Below are positions 16,880-24,715 of a stretch of 34,732 nucleotides of DNA, one piece after another (the stretch's first letter is position 1; each line of letters starts with the position of its first letter). The translations under genes were made by a program, and so were the position numbers. A model generated the notes under the pieces. That model was not told where the DNA came from, ran no database searches, and worked only from the letters and a program-made list of their open reading frames with translations. Source of the stretch: an uncultured Geobacter sp. (GTDB lineage: Bacteria > Desulfobacterota > Desulfuromonadia > Geobacterales > Geobacteraceae); contig CALABV010000024.1 of NCBI GenBank assembly GCA_937886325.1, positions 1 to 34,732 on the forward strand. The letters run 5' to 3'.

Positions 16880-17836
16880 TCAGTCCGTTCCGGGCCCGAG
16901 AACCCGGAACGCCCGCAGCGCCACCAGCGCCGCCTTTCTCACGGGCTCCCGATAGTCCGTTAGGAAGGTTCCCTCGGTGCGCTTGTTTATTACCACGCAG
17001 ACAACCCCGGCCCGGTATCCGAAGGCTCCCATAAGATGAAGCAAAATGCTTGCCTCCATCTCCATATTCTCCATCTTCAATCCCGGAATCCCCGTGTCCA
17101 CGGACGCCATCAGATCCGCCAGGTTCGGAATCGTCGGAGCAACCCTGCCGATGCTACGACCCTGCTCGGCGAAAAAACCGGGGCTGGTTACCGTCGCGCC
17201 CCTCCTGCACGGCACTCCCAGATGCAATGCCTCCCGCTCCAGCGCCACTCGAACCCGGCAGTCGGCTCTCACCGCGTAAGGGTGGAATCTTCCACGGAAG
17301 CGGACATCCGGAGGGATCGTCTCCTCGATGAGAGACCTGACGCGCCTCTCCAGCAACCCGCACTCCGCATCGTGCAGGGGAGCATCGTAATACAATCCCG
17401 TATTGTCGAGGCCGACACCGTAATCGGTCACAATCAGCGAGCCCAACTCGGTGTCTGCCTGGAGCCCTCCGCTGGTGCCGACCCGCACCACGGTAAGAGG
17501 CTCGAACGACTCCTTCCGCCGCCCCGTGGAAAGGTTGAACTCGTTCAGGGCTACAAGCTCGTTCACGACAATTTCCATGGAGGGCGCGCCCATGCCGGAG
17601 GTGGTAATGGTAACCCGCTGTCCCGTTTCCCGGACATGCCCGGTAATGGTCCGGAGGCCGCGATTACAGCGATCCGTCTCACGCTCCGCCAGAAACTCGT
17701 CGGAAAGAAAGGGAACACGTTCCGGATCACCGACAACCAGCACGTTCGATGCCAGTTCATGGGGCGCCAGATCCAGATGGTATACCCTGCCGTTACGCAC
17801 GGGGAGTTCAGCAGGTAACAACGTTCCTTCTTCCAT
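16880..17836 (-). CDS. Nucleoside phosphorylase, uridine phosphorylase-like
   Basis: A 318-residue member of the PNP/UDP phosphorylase family. Features: phosphate-binding LVVGDPERV near residue 37, TTSGMGAPSMEIVVNEL (~78-94), the phosphate/base loop VVRVGTSGGLQ (~115-125), and the ribose-binding GLKMENMEMEAS (~253-264), whose Glu-Met-Glu pattern is the family hallmark. It cleaves a nucleoside with phosphate; uridine is the best guess from family resemblance. It is longer than E. coli Udp (253 residues), with additional segments in the middle, so specificity is uncertain. A GGGAGG lies 7 bases before the ATG. Confidence 0.8.
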   Translation of the reverse strand: MEEGTLLPAELPVRNGRVYHLDLAPHELASNVLVVGDPERVPFLSDEFLAERETDRCNRGLRTITGHVRETGQRVTITTSGMGAPSMEIVVNELVALNEFNLSTGRRKESFEPLTVVRVGTSGGLQADTELGSLIVTDYGVGLDNTGLYYDAPLHDAECGLLERRVRSLIEETIPPDVRFRGRFHPYAVRADCRVRVALEREALHLGVPCRRGATVTSPGFFAEQGRSIGRVAPTIPNLADLMASVDTGIPGLKMENMEMEASILLHLMGAFGYRAGVVCVVINKRTEGTFLTDYREPVRKAALVALRAFRVLGPGTD

Positions 17837-17968
17837 GGTGAGCCTCCCTGGAATTCTCCCGAATGCATCGCCGGTTCAATCATTTCATCACTATATCGCA
17901 CTTCTCTCACGAAAGACAGTCAGCCTTTACATCACATGGTTTAAGGCCGAACCGCAACGGGAGTGCAC

Positions 17969-17992
17969 AAAAAAAGGGGGGCATCGCCCCCC
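17969..17992 (-). terminator. Intrinsic terminator of the porin gene
   Basis: On the minus strand GGGGGGC (17992-17986) pairs with GCCCCCC (17982-17976) around a 3-base loop and is followed directly by seven T residues (17975-17969). It lies about 30 bases after the porin stop. A canonical Rho-independent terminator. Confidence 0.9.
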
Positions 17993-18023
17993 CCCATAGA
18001 AATACTCCCGTCAACGCGAATAT

Positions 18024-19406
18024 TCAGAAAAAATACAGGAATGCAAGACGGGCGATATTGGCCGTTCCGGTTCCGGAAGTTCCCGCCGAATTGTTACCGT
18101 ATTGGGTATTCACATTCTGATATTCAGCTGCAACACGTACGGCAGCATTCAGGTCATAGGCAAGATTCACATATATGTTTGTACTGGACTTGACGAAATT
18201 CGCTCCGTTCAGGGTGGTCGCTGTTGGCTGGGAGGAAATGGTTATGTTGCGGTTTGTATAATCGGAATAATTATAGGCGTTCCTTCTCTGAAAACCGGCA
18301 GTGATGCCCAGATCTTGGATGGGATAGAAAATCAGCTGACCGGCAAAGCCGTACCCCTTGGCGGCCTGCGGGTTGTCCGTGGTGCCCACCAGGGTGTCCG
18401 CTGTCGCGGAGTTGAAGGCCATGTTGGCCGCCATATAGGCCTGACCCTCAAAGGACATGGTCATTGCCCTGCTTCTGCCGTCCTTCGATCTGAGTACCGG
18501 AACAAAGGTATAGAAGCCGTAGCCCCATGAGTCAACGGCCTTGTTCCCCGGGGCCAGGATGACTTTCTCACTCCCGAACAGGCCGAAGAAACCGGCAGTC
18601 ATGGAGTTCATGGAAAGCCCCCATAAGCCGGGGGATACCCCCAGAGCCTTGCTGACGAGCATGGCCTGGGCGGCAACGTTCACGGCGGCACCGAAGGTGC
18701 CGGTTGCGAGCGTCCCGCCTGCGTTATTATTGCCGTTCTGGTTGGGATCCTGGACGCCTACTATGAGCTTCAAGGCATTATCCTGGGTAAGATCTACCCT
18801 CTGGGTAAGTCGAAGTTGAGGTACGCGCGGGTTGTTCGGAGTGCCGTAGGCGGCTCCGTGGCGGAAATCAACGGTGGAGGAAACCATCGGACCGAAGACA
18901 TCGAAGGCTTGGCCAAAAAGAAACTGCGTCTTTGGCCAGTCAATGGAACCCCATGCCTGACGCATCCGGACCTGGGGGCTTTCGGCTGCTGCGGAAGGAT
19001 CGCCGTAAAAATCGGCTTCAATGAGGGCGTTTGTTTTCGCTCCGAGAAAACCGGGGCCTGCAACCTTCAGCCATACACGGGATTGACGCGCGGTGAATAT
19101 TGACTGATCCGCTTCACCTTCCTTGCTTGTCGTCTTTGGAATTTTGCCGCTGCCCGGCGTGAGAGCGCCGGAAGGACCAAAGTCGACTGAATTATACACG
19201 TAGTCCAGCTTGATGAATCCGCCGATGGAAACTTTGAACTTGCTCTGCACAGGTTGCTCCATCGTGCCGTAAAATCCAGGGGCTACTTCGCACGAAGGCT
19301 GGAAATCGCAGTTGTACGGAGTGGTTGCCTGGGGTGCATCCGCCGCTAGGACCGGAGCCGCCAGCAACAGACCGGCTGCCAGTGAAACAAAAACCGTTTT
19401 TCTCAT
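18024..19406 (-). CDS. Outer-membrane porin, DcaP-like
   Basis: A 460-residue predicted beta-barrel outer-membrane protein. It has a signal peptide with AxA cleavage (MRKTVFVSLAAGLLLAAPVLA then ADAPQ), alternating amphipathic strands, and a C-terminal aromatic ending (FLYFF) used for barrel assembly. The segment SIGGFIKLDYVY and the stretch TARQSRVWLKVAGPGFLG with EADFYGD resemble DcaP-type trimeric porins for organic acids, but the specific substrate is not readable. AGGAGG lies 6 bases before the ATG at 19406. A strong terminator follows, and a hairpin, a sigma54-like element and a 15-bp tandem repeat precede it, so it is probably an individually regulated gene. Confidence 0.75.
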   Translation of the reverse strand: MRKTVFVSLAAGLLLAAPVLAADAPQATTPYNCDFQPSCEVAPGFYGTMEQPVQSKFKVSIGGFIKLDYVYNSVDFGPSGALTPGSGKIPKTTSKEGEADQSIFTARQSRVWLKVAGPGFLGAKTNALIEADFYGDPSAAAESPQVRMRQAWGSIDWPKTQFLFGQAFDVFGPMVSSTVDFRHGAAYGTPNNPRVPQLRLTQRVDLTQDNALKLIVGVQDPNQNGNNNAGGTLATGTFGAAVNVAAQAMLVSKALGVSPGLWGLSMNSMTAGFFGLFGSEKVILAPGNKAVDSWGYGFYTFVPVLRSKDGRSRAMTMSFEGQAYMAANMAFNSATADTLVGTTDNPQAAKGYGFAGQLIFYPIQDLGITAGFQRRNAYNYSDYTNRNITISSQPTATTLNGANFVKSSTNIYVNLAYDLNAAVRVAAEYQNVNTQYGNNSAGTSGTGTANIARLAFLYFF

Positions 19407-19431
19407 AGACTGCCTCCTCATGGAATATAGA

Positions 19432-19450
19432 GGACCGCGCAAGGCGGTCC
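19432..19450 (-). promoter_or_regulatory. Stem-loop in the porin leader
   Basis: GGACCGC (19432-19438) and GCGGTCC (19444-19450) form a perfect 7-bp stem with a 5-base loop, about 25 bases upstream of the porin start codon. No T-run follows. It could stabilise the mRNA or block the ribosome site. Confidence 0.5.
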
Positions 19451-19482
19451 ATCAGAACATCTTAACTGCAATAAAATCCGGA

Positions 19483-19496
19483 GCACGGGACATGCC
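19483..19496 (-). promoter_or_regulatory. sigma54-like -24/-12 element upstream of the porin gene
   Basis: Minus strand reads GGCATGTCCCGTGC followed by T: the invariant GG, ten bases, then GC spacing of RpoN promoters, and close to the GGCAYG-N4-TGCT pattern. The start would be near 19471, giving a leader of about 65 bases. It directly abuts the 15-bp tandem repeat on its upstream side. Confidence 0.45.
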
Positions 19497-19551
19497 GGCT
19501 CCGCTCGTTTCGGCTCCGCTCGTTTCGGCTCCGCTCGTTTCGGCTCCGCTC
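19496..19551. repeat. 15-bp tandem repeat, 3.7 copies
   Basis: The unit CGGCTCCGCTCGTTT occurs three times perfectly (19496-19510, 19511-19525, 19526-19540) plus an 11-base partial copy (19541-19551). It lies between the lipoprotein stop and the porin gene in noncoding sequence. The unit length is a multiple of three, but no credible gene crosses it. Confidence 0.95.
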
Positions 19552-19566
19552 AACGAGCAATTATGC

Positions 19567-20628
19567 CTATTCAACTCCCACCAGATCGGATGGCTGCGCT
19601 TTCCCACCCTGACGAACGATTCCGTATGCCCCGTCCGTACCGACAAAACCGGTGATCTCAAGAATTCCAACCTTCAGGCCGGGCGCGAACCCAAGTTTTT
19701 CCACAACCTTTCCGCTGCGGTAAAGGTTCAGCATCTGTCCCAGGCCGATGCCCGTTTCCTTGCCCGCATTGATATAGACTCTCTCTCCTTCAACGGTCAC
19801 GACCTTTCCATACCATGGCGCGAGGGCCGCCACCCCCTTGACCTCTCCGGCAAGCCCGCGTAACGCCAACGCAATCACCGCTTCCCGCGACGCCGTGCCG
19901 GCAGCGCCATACGCCGGTATGAGCGCATCCAACTTCCTGAGCAGGGTTCCTCCCTGGCCTTCATGCATCTCCGCTGTAATTGTTTTCCCCGGCGCCGTTC
20001 CATCGGGCGCCGTGAGGTATATCACCAGGCCCGCACCGAAATCCTCCTGAAGTTTTACAGCCAGAGCGGCACGCTCCGCGGGTGTGCCCAGAGCGGCATA
20101 GCGTGTAACAAAGGCGGCCTGCGCAGGGTCGATGACCGTACCGGCGGATGCCTGTTTCAGGGACTCGCCGAACCGTGATGAAAGACCGTTGTTCCCTGTC
20201 TCGATGACGAGAATCCGGTTCCTGAAGGAAGGGGCAACAATCGTTTTCGCCGGAATCGGCGCAGGCGCGGCAACGGCAGACGGGACCGGAGACGGGGCGG
20301 ATACGGGAGCCGGGACGGGGGCCGGGACCGGGGCCTGCGCGGAAACGGGAGCCGGTTCCGGCGCTCGCGGCGCCGGCTGCTGCCCGCTGTCCGATAGTTT
20401 TCCCCGAACCGATTCGTACCCTTTTTCCAGCAGTTCCCCGCCACGTGGAATGCCGCTGTCCACATAACGCCGGGGAACCCATATGGTGGAGGGCGCGCTG
20501 CCGGACATTGTGAAGGCGGGATTTTCTATTTCAACATACTCTTCGGAAGAAGAGACAGCGCTCTGACTTCCTGCGCAGCCGACGAGAAAACAGAATGAAA
20601 AAATGATGAGACTCGCACGCGTTCCCAC
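19567..20628 (-). CDS. Lipoprotein with Ala/Pro-rich linker and FlgT-C-like domain
   Basis: A 353-residue predicted lipoprotein. The best start is a GTG at 20628 with GGGAGGG 6 bases upstream, giving the signal peptide MGTRASLIIFSFCFLVGC with lipobox cysteine 18. After ~60 residues comes an Ala/Pro/Val-rich linker of about 45 residues (APVPAPVPAPVSAPSP and similar), long enough to reach across peptidoglycan, then a ~90-residue globular region, and a C-terminal domain (PWYGKVVTVEGERVYINAG, GIGLGQMLNLYR) that resembles the FlgT C-terminal fold. No specific function is recognised. A promoter-like pair lies upstream, and the 15-bp repeat and porin gene lie downstream on the same strand. Confidence 0.65.
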   Translation of the reverse strand: MGTRASLIIFSFCFLVGCAGSQSAVSSSEEYVEIENPAFTMSGSAPSTIWVPRRYVDSGIPRGGELLEKGYESVRGKLSDSGQQPAPRAPEPAPVSAQAPVPAPVPAPVSAPSPVPSAVAAPAPIPAKTIVAPSFRNRILVIETGNNGLSSRFGESLKQASAGTVIDPAQAAFVTRYAALGTPAERAALAVKLQEDFGAGLVIYLTAPDGTAPGKTITAEMHEGQGGTLLRKLDALIPAYGAAGTASREAVIALALRGLAGEVKGVAALAPWYGKVVTVEGERVYINAGKETGIGLGQMLNLYRSGKVVEKLGFAPGLKVGILEITGFVGTDGAYGIVRQGGKAQPSDLVGVE

Positions 20629-20942
20629 TTGTATCCCTCCCTGAATATATCGGCACAAACCGTTACCTCGCATGCGCAAAGATGGCGTACCAATCCGTGC
20701 ATTCACGGTTTCTTTCCCGCGGTACGACCGGGAAAACCATTGAATACTGTGAAGAAATGATTAGATTGTACTGTCCGTAAATGTGCTGAACAGTAAATGC
20801 TTATGAGAGCAGAAGTCAAGAAAAAAAACAGCGCAGATATGTGGAGGGCGGCAGAAATGCCGGAAGACATTGATCTCCATAATGATTCCCGAAGATCACC
20901 GTACGATTGGATGATGGATCTCCAATGAGTTGAAAGAGAATA
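20629..20942. other. 314-base intergenic region before the lipoprotein gene
   Basis: No gene is visible. It holds a promoter-like pair (20792-20819), a run of eight T's on the minus strand immediately upstream of its -35, and two short hairpins: CGGCA/TGCCG (20849-20862) and ATTGGA/TCCAAT (20906-20926), which may mark the 3' end of the XRE-cupin transcript. Neither has an adjacent T-run. Confidence 0.5.
20792..20819 (-). promoter_or_regulatory. Promoter-like element upstream of the lipoprotein gene
   Basis: Minus-strand TTGACT (20819-20814, 5/6), 16-base spacer, TTTACT (20797-20792, 4/6). An A/T-rich T8 tract precedes the -35 and could act as an UP element. The lipoprotein start is about 165 bases downstream. 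Confidence 0.45.
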
Positions 20943-21506
20943 CTACTGCGTTACTACGGAAAGAATTTTTACCTCCGATCCGTTTTTTGAAAGGAATCGA
21001 TGTTTCATGGTGGAATCAAAGTAAATGCTGTCCCCTTCCTCAAGAGTGACGCGTTCCTCATCCAGCCAGATCTCGGCGGTTCCCTTCAGGATGTAAAGGA
21101 ACTTCTCTCCTTCATGACTGTAGGTAGTGTATTCGGAAACGGTATCATTCAAGGTAAGGATGAACGGTTCCATCTTCTTGCTCTGCTTTCGGAACGAGAG
21201 CGATTCGTAGGAATAGCCGTGGCTGGTGCCGGTTGGGGAGATGACCCGGGGGATCTCCTTGCGTTCGGATTTCCTTACAATCTCGAATTTGCACTCTTCC
21301 TCGCTCTCGGTAAAGAACATGCCGATCTTCACGTCAAAAAACTTGGCAATCCTGGAAAGCGTTGCTATGGGAGGGGAGACGTTGTTGTTTTCGATCTGGG
21401 AAATCAGGGCGGGCGAGAAGCCGGTTTCCTTGGCAACAGCCTGCAGGGTAAGCTTTTTTGAAAGGCGAAGGCTTTTCAGTTTCGCGCCGATGTTGTACTC
21501 GCTCAT
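20943..21506 (-). CDS. XRE-family regulator with C-terminal cupin
   Basis: A 187-residue transcriptional regulator of the XRE-cupin class. N-terminal helix-turn-helix (residues ~8-62: LKSLRLSKKLTLQAVAKETG with recognition helix PALISQIENNNVSPP) and a C-terminal cupin barrel (~105-185: HEGEKFLYILKGTAEIWL and LEEGDSIYFDSTMKHRF). The histidines at HEGEK and MKHRF could bind metal or a small ligand. Such regulators often control neighbouring metabolic genes. The glcF/glcD-type pair lies directly upstream on the same strand, and this gene has its own promoter. The start at 21506 follows GGAG at 7 bases. Confidence 0.85.
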   Translation of the reverse strand: MSEYNIGAKLKSLRLSKKLTLQAVAKETGFSPALISQIENNNVSPPIATLSRIAKFFDVKIGMFFTESEEECKFEIVRKSERKEIPRVISPTGTSHGYSYESLSFRKQSKKMEPFILTLNDTVSEYTTYSHEGEKFLYILKGTAEIWLDEERVTLEEGDSIYFDSTMKHRFLSKNGSEVKILSVVTQ

Positions 21507-21561
21507 CAAGAACTCCTGCTTCACGGGTGATACATCTCACTGGTACCGGATGATGAGAGCA

Positions 21562-21590
21562 ACTATTCAAAAATTTAAGTCTAATGTCAA
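21562..21590 (-). promoter_or_regulatory. sigma70-type promoter of the XRE-cupin gene
   Basis: Minus-strand TTGACA (21590-21585, perfect), 17-base spacer, AATAGT (21567-21562, 4/6). Two direct AAGTCT repeats on the plus strand (21577-21582 and 21596-21601), 19 bases apart, flank the -35 and could be an operator; this is a guess. Confidence 0.6.
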
Positions 21591-21606
21591 TAAAAAAGTC
21601 TTTATT

Positions 21607-21622
21607 CTACATAAAACCCTCC
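21607..21622 (-). other. Strong Shine-Dalgarno followed by ATG-TAG (start-stop)
   Basis: On the minus strand AAGGAGG is followed, 5 bases after the GGAGG, by ATG and at once by TAG (ATG 21612-21610, TAG 21609-21607). This is a near-perfect initiation site with no coding sequence behind it. It lies upstream of the XRE-cupin promoter. It may be a relic of a lost gene or a start-stop regulatory element. Confidence 0.55.
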
Positions 21623-21743
21623 TTGCGCCGGAGGCCAGCATGTACGGGAAAGGGCGCATCGTGCCCACGCAATGCGCTATACCGAAAAGAAGTAAACGAT
21701 ACCTGCAGGTCCGAAGAAGAAACCTCCGGCGCCGGGTACGGAA

Positions 21744-23030
21744 CTAGCGGGAAAAAGGGTCTTTCCCTTGCGCAACCCCACGGGCCAGAATCTGCAGGAT
21801 GTGTAGAACGCGCGTCCCGACCGCCCCCTGGTGCAGGCCGTCGGCCAGCTGCAGCATGCACCCCGGACAGGCGGTCGCGACAACATCCACCGAGGCATTT
21901 CGGATTGCCGCGGTCTTGCGGGCGTTTATCCCCATGGAGGCGCCGTAGTGATAGACGTTGAAGGTTCCACCGAGACCGCAGCAGGAATCGGCCGAATCCA
22001 TTTCAACCAACCGGACATCCGGCAGTGCAGCGAGCAGTTCCCTCGGTTGCCGCGTAATCCCCCTGGATCGCAGATGACAGGGGTCGTGATAGGTAATCCT
22101 CATGTGCGTTTCCGTTCGTCCGCTCCCTGCGATGAAGCTGAGCTTCTCGAGCAGCTCCACTGCATCCACGGCCTTTTCCGCCAGGGAACGGCACCGTTCA
22201 GCCAGGTCGGGATACCGTTCCGCGAGCAGTTTCGGGTACATGCGGTGAAATGCCCCACCGCAGGAGGCGCAGGATGTCATGATGTAATCGGCATGATGCT
22301 TTTCCAGCGCAGAGAGGTTCTGCACGGCAAGGCGCCTGAATGTCGGCAGATCACCCCCGGACAGGGCGGGAAAGCCGCAGCACTGCTGATCCTTCGGGAT
22401 GACGATCGTACATCCGAGGCTCTTGAGGATGGAGATTGCCGCCTCGCCGATCTCCGGGTAGAGATAATTCGTCATGCAGCCGACGAAATAGACGACTCGC
22501 GGCTTGCCGGGCACACCCGGAATGACCTCAGGATGCCGGGACAGAAACGGCTTTGCCGCTATCTTCGGGAGACGGCGCTTCCCGCCGATGTATGGCAGCG
22601 GGAAACGGAGACGCAACCCCGATGCCTCCGGCACCTTGCGGAAAAGAAGAGGTCCGAAAAGGGAGGCGAGAAAGGCGCCCGCGTTCAGCAGGCCGCGGTT
22701 CTGCAGCAGAATACCCGCCATCCGGTAAAAGGGAGTAATCCCTCTCTTTCGCGCCAGCGCTTCACGGGCGGCGAGTACTATCAGGTCGGTGGGCACGTCA
22801 TTGGCGCACTTTTCCACGCACCTGCCGCACAGGAGACACTTCGACATATCGGAGCGGGTTCGGGCATCAAGTTCGACCTTTCCGGAAAGGGCTGCACGCA
22901 CCAGGGCGATCTTGCCCCGCGCCGACGCCGGTTCCCTTCCCACGACGGAAAAAACCGGGCAGTGGGCCCGGCAGGCGCCGCACTTCACGCATTTTTTCAG
23001 TTCCTGTTCGATTTGATGTAAAGGGTCCAT
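21744..23030 (-). CDS. Fe-S oxidoreductase, GlcF/LldE-like subunit
   Basis: A 428-residue iron-sulfur subunit. Two [4Fe-4S] motifs lie at the N-terminus: CVKCGACRAHCP (Cys14, 17, 20, 24) and CLLCGRCVEKCANDVP (~65-80). Two CCG (cysteine-rich) domains follow, with CCGFPALSGG and CCGLGGTF, and a further CASCGG. This is the architecture of GlcF, the electron-transfer partner of FAD-linked glycolate or D-lactate dehydrogenases. It lies 68 bases after the FAD subunit gene. No clear Shine-Dalgarno precedes the ATG at 23030; three ACACCTG repeats lie there instead. Substrate, lactate or glycolate, cannot be decided from sequence. Confidence 0.85.
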   Translation of the reverse strand: MDPLHQIEQELKKCVKCGACRAHCPVFSVVGREPASARGKIALVRAALSGKVELDARTRSDMSKCLLCGRCVEKCANDVPTDLIVLAAREALARKRGITPFYRMAGILLQNRGLLNAGAFLASLFGPLLFRKVPEASGLRLRFPLPYIGGKRRLPKIAAKPFLSRHPEVIPGVPGKPRVVYFVGCMTNYLYPEIGEAAISILKSLGCTIVIPKDQQCCGFPALSGGDLPTFRRLAVQNLSALEKHHADYIMTSCASCGGAFHRMYPKLLAERYPDLAERCRSLAEKAVDAVELLEKLSFIAGSGRTETHMRITYHDPCHLRSRGITRQPRELLAALPDVRLVEMDSADSCCGLGGTFNVYHYGASMGINARKTAAIRNASVDVVATACPGCMLQLADGLHQGAVGTRVLHILQILARGVAQGKDPFSR

Positions 23031-23035
23031 ATATG

Positions 23036-23057
23036 CAGGTGTCCAGGTGTCAGGTGT
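23036..23057 (-). repeat. Three ACACCTG repeats before glcF-like gene
   Basis: On the plus strand CAGGTGT occurs at 23036-23042, 23044-23050 and 23051-23057, immediately upstream of the Fe-S subunit start at 23030, where a Shine-Dalgarno would be expected. No function is recognised. Confidence 0.6.
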
Positions 23058-23098
23058 TCGGTTTGGCTTTACTAAAACCCGCCACCATTCATCGTTTT

Positions 23099-24478
23099 TT
23101 ATTCCGGAAAAATTTTTCCCGGGTTCATGATGTTGTTGGGATCCAGCGCCTTTTTGATTGCCTTCATGGCGGCAATCTGCTCACCGGACAGTTCCATGGG
23201 TATATAGGGCGCCTTGCTGAGACCGACCCCATGCTCGCCCGACATGGTGCCACCCAGGTCGAGAGTCGCCCGGAAGATCTCCCGCACTGCATCCTCGGCT
23301 TTTTCGGTCTCACCCGGTTTGCTCCGGTCAATCATGATGTTTACATGGATATTGCCGTCCCCGGCATGGCCGAAGTTGATAATGGGAATCCCGTATTTCT
23401 CCCTGATTTCGTCAATCCTGCGGATGATGTCCGGCACCCGGTTCCGGGGGACCGCAATATCCTCGTTGATCTTGTCGGGATTCACCTTCCTGAGCGCCGG
23501 CGAGACCAGCCGGCGCGCCTTCCAGAGTTCCTCCGCCTCTGCCGCATCGGCGGCAGCCTTGAATTCGATGAGTCCCAGAGGCCGGATCAGGTCGCCGATT
23601 CGCGCCGCCTGCTTCTCCACCAGTTCCTTTTCTCCGTCGAGCTCAATAAGGAGGACCGCACGGGCCGCCGAAGGTATCCCGAGAGAAAACTCCCCTTCAA
23701 CGCACGTCAGAGCCGAATGATCCAGGAACTCCAGGGTGGTCGGGATGATCCTGCCGCGAATGATAGCCGCCACCGCTCCGGCCGCCCCGTCGATGGAGTC
23801 GAAAACGGCCAGCATGGTCGTGCGTGTCTCGGGAAGGGGGAGCAGCCGCAGCACGATCCTGGTGATAATGCCGAGCGTCCCTTCGCTGCCGCACAGAAGC
23901 TTGGTCAGGTCGTACCCAACCACGCCTTTGTAGGTCTCGCCGCCGGTGGTGATGATGTCGCCGGTGGGAAGCACGACCTCCAGGCCGAGGACGAAATCCT
24001 TGGTTACCCCGTACTTCACGGCGCGGGGACCTCCGGCGCACTCGGCCACATTCCCGCCGATGGTGGAAAATCTGAGGGAAGCCGGATCCGGCGGGTAAAA
24101 GAGTCCGAGACTCTCCACCGCGTCCTGGAGATCACCGGTAACAACCCCCGGCTCGACCACGGCAATAAGATTGTCCGTGTCTATCTTCAGGATTCTGTTC
24201 ATCCGGGTCGTGACCAGGACTACCCCCCCGCCCTTGGGCAGGCTGCCGCCGGAAAAACCGCTTCCGGCGCCGCGGGGGAACACCGGTATCTTCTCTCGAT
24301 TCGCCAGCCGCAGAATCCGGGATACCTGATCCGCGTTCGCGGGAAAAATCACCGCATCGGGCAGGAACTCCATCTGGGTGGCGTCATAGGAATAACAGAC
24401 GCGATCCTGTTTTTCCACGGCAACATGTTCGCTCCCCACAATCTTTTTCAATTCTCGTACAAAGCCGGCTGTCGCCAT
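23099..24478 (-). CDS. FAD-linked dehydrogenase, GlcD/D-lactate dehydrogenase-like
   Basis: A 459-residue flavoprotein of the FAD_binding_4 (PCMH) type. FAD-binding motifs: FPRGAGSGFSGGSLPKGGG (residues ~65-83) and GGNVAECAGGPRAVKYGVT. C-terminal FAD-linked oxidase domain with NFGHAGDGNIHVNIM and GGTMSGEHGVG, whose histidines act in catalysis and metal binding in D-lactate dehydrogenase relatives. It oxidises a 2-hydroxy acid (D-lactate or glycolate) and passes electrons to the downstream Fe-S subunit and then probably the quinone pool. The ATG at 24478 begins family homology; upstream residues look noncoding. It is divergent from hppA. Confidence 0.88.
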   Translation of the reverse strand: MATAGFVRELKKIVGSEHVAVEKQDRVCYSYDATQMEFLPDAVIFPANADQVSRILRLANREKIPVFPRGAGSGFSGGSLPKGGGVVLVTTRMNRILKIDTDNLIAVVEPGVVTGDLQDAVESLGLFYPPDPASLRFSTIGGNVAECAGGPRAVKYGVTKDFVLGLEVVLPTGDIITTGGETYKGVVGYDLTKLLCGSEGTLGIITRIVLRLLPLPETRTTMLAVFDSIDGAAGAVAAIIRGRIIPTTLEFLDHSALTCVEGEFSLGIPSAARAVLLIELDGEKELVEKQAARIGDLIRPLGLIEFKAAADAAEAEELWKARRLVSPALRKVNPDKINEDIAVPRNRVPDIIRRIDEIREKYGIPIINFGHAGDGNIHVNIMIDRSKPGETEKAEDAVREIFRATLDLGGTMSGEHGVGLSKAPYIPMELSGEQIAAMKAIKKALDPNNIMNPGKIFPE

Positions 24479-24602
24479 GAGCACCCCAATCCGGGCAGGC
24501 AATCTCCCGGCCAATCGCGCCGAGCCCCTGCCATATTTTTTTAATGATATAGGAACGTCACGAGAAAGCGCAATACGAATATCGAACAGCATCACTTTAC
24601 CA

Positions 24603-24629
24603 TTGACAAAGCGAAGCTTTTCCTATAAC
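24603..24629 (+). promoter_or_regulatory. Promoter of hppA
   Basis: Plus-strand TTGACA (24603-24608, perfect), 15-base spacer, TATAAC (24624-24629, 5/6). The spacer is short but the hexamers are strong. The hppA start is about 85 bases downstream. The 237-base intergenic region also serves the divergent FAD dehydrogenase gene, for which I see no clear promoter. Confidence 0.6.
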
Positions 24630-24715
24630 TAGTTGGCGCTTATACGTCCTTCCGCACCCCTTCCAGACATACCTATTCCAGCCTGAAAAAGGCTACATAT
24701 AAGGAGGATTATTGC

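Noticed and set aside
19496..19551. Possible CRISPR array
   Set aside because: Units are contiguous with no spacers and only 15 bases long; no cas genes in the window.
19452..19670. Minus-strand frame giving GAETS peptide repeats over the 15-bp repeat
   Set aside because: Its start lies antiframe inside the lipoprotein gene and the repeat peptide only reflects a repeat length divisible by three.
20821..20862. Hairpin CGGCA/TGCCG with a downstream T8 as an intrinsic terminator
   Set aside because: The T8 run is 20 bases away from the stem, too far for a terminator; it sits directly upstream of a promoter-like hexamer.
23033..24544. 503-codon plus-strand open frame opposite the FAD dehydrogenase
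   Set aside because: Antisense shadow; the minus-strand frame has full FAD-binding motifs.
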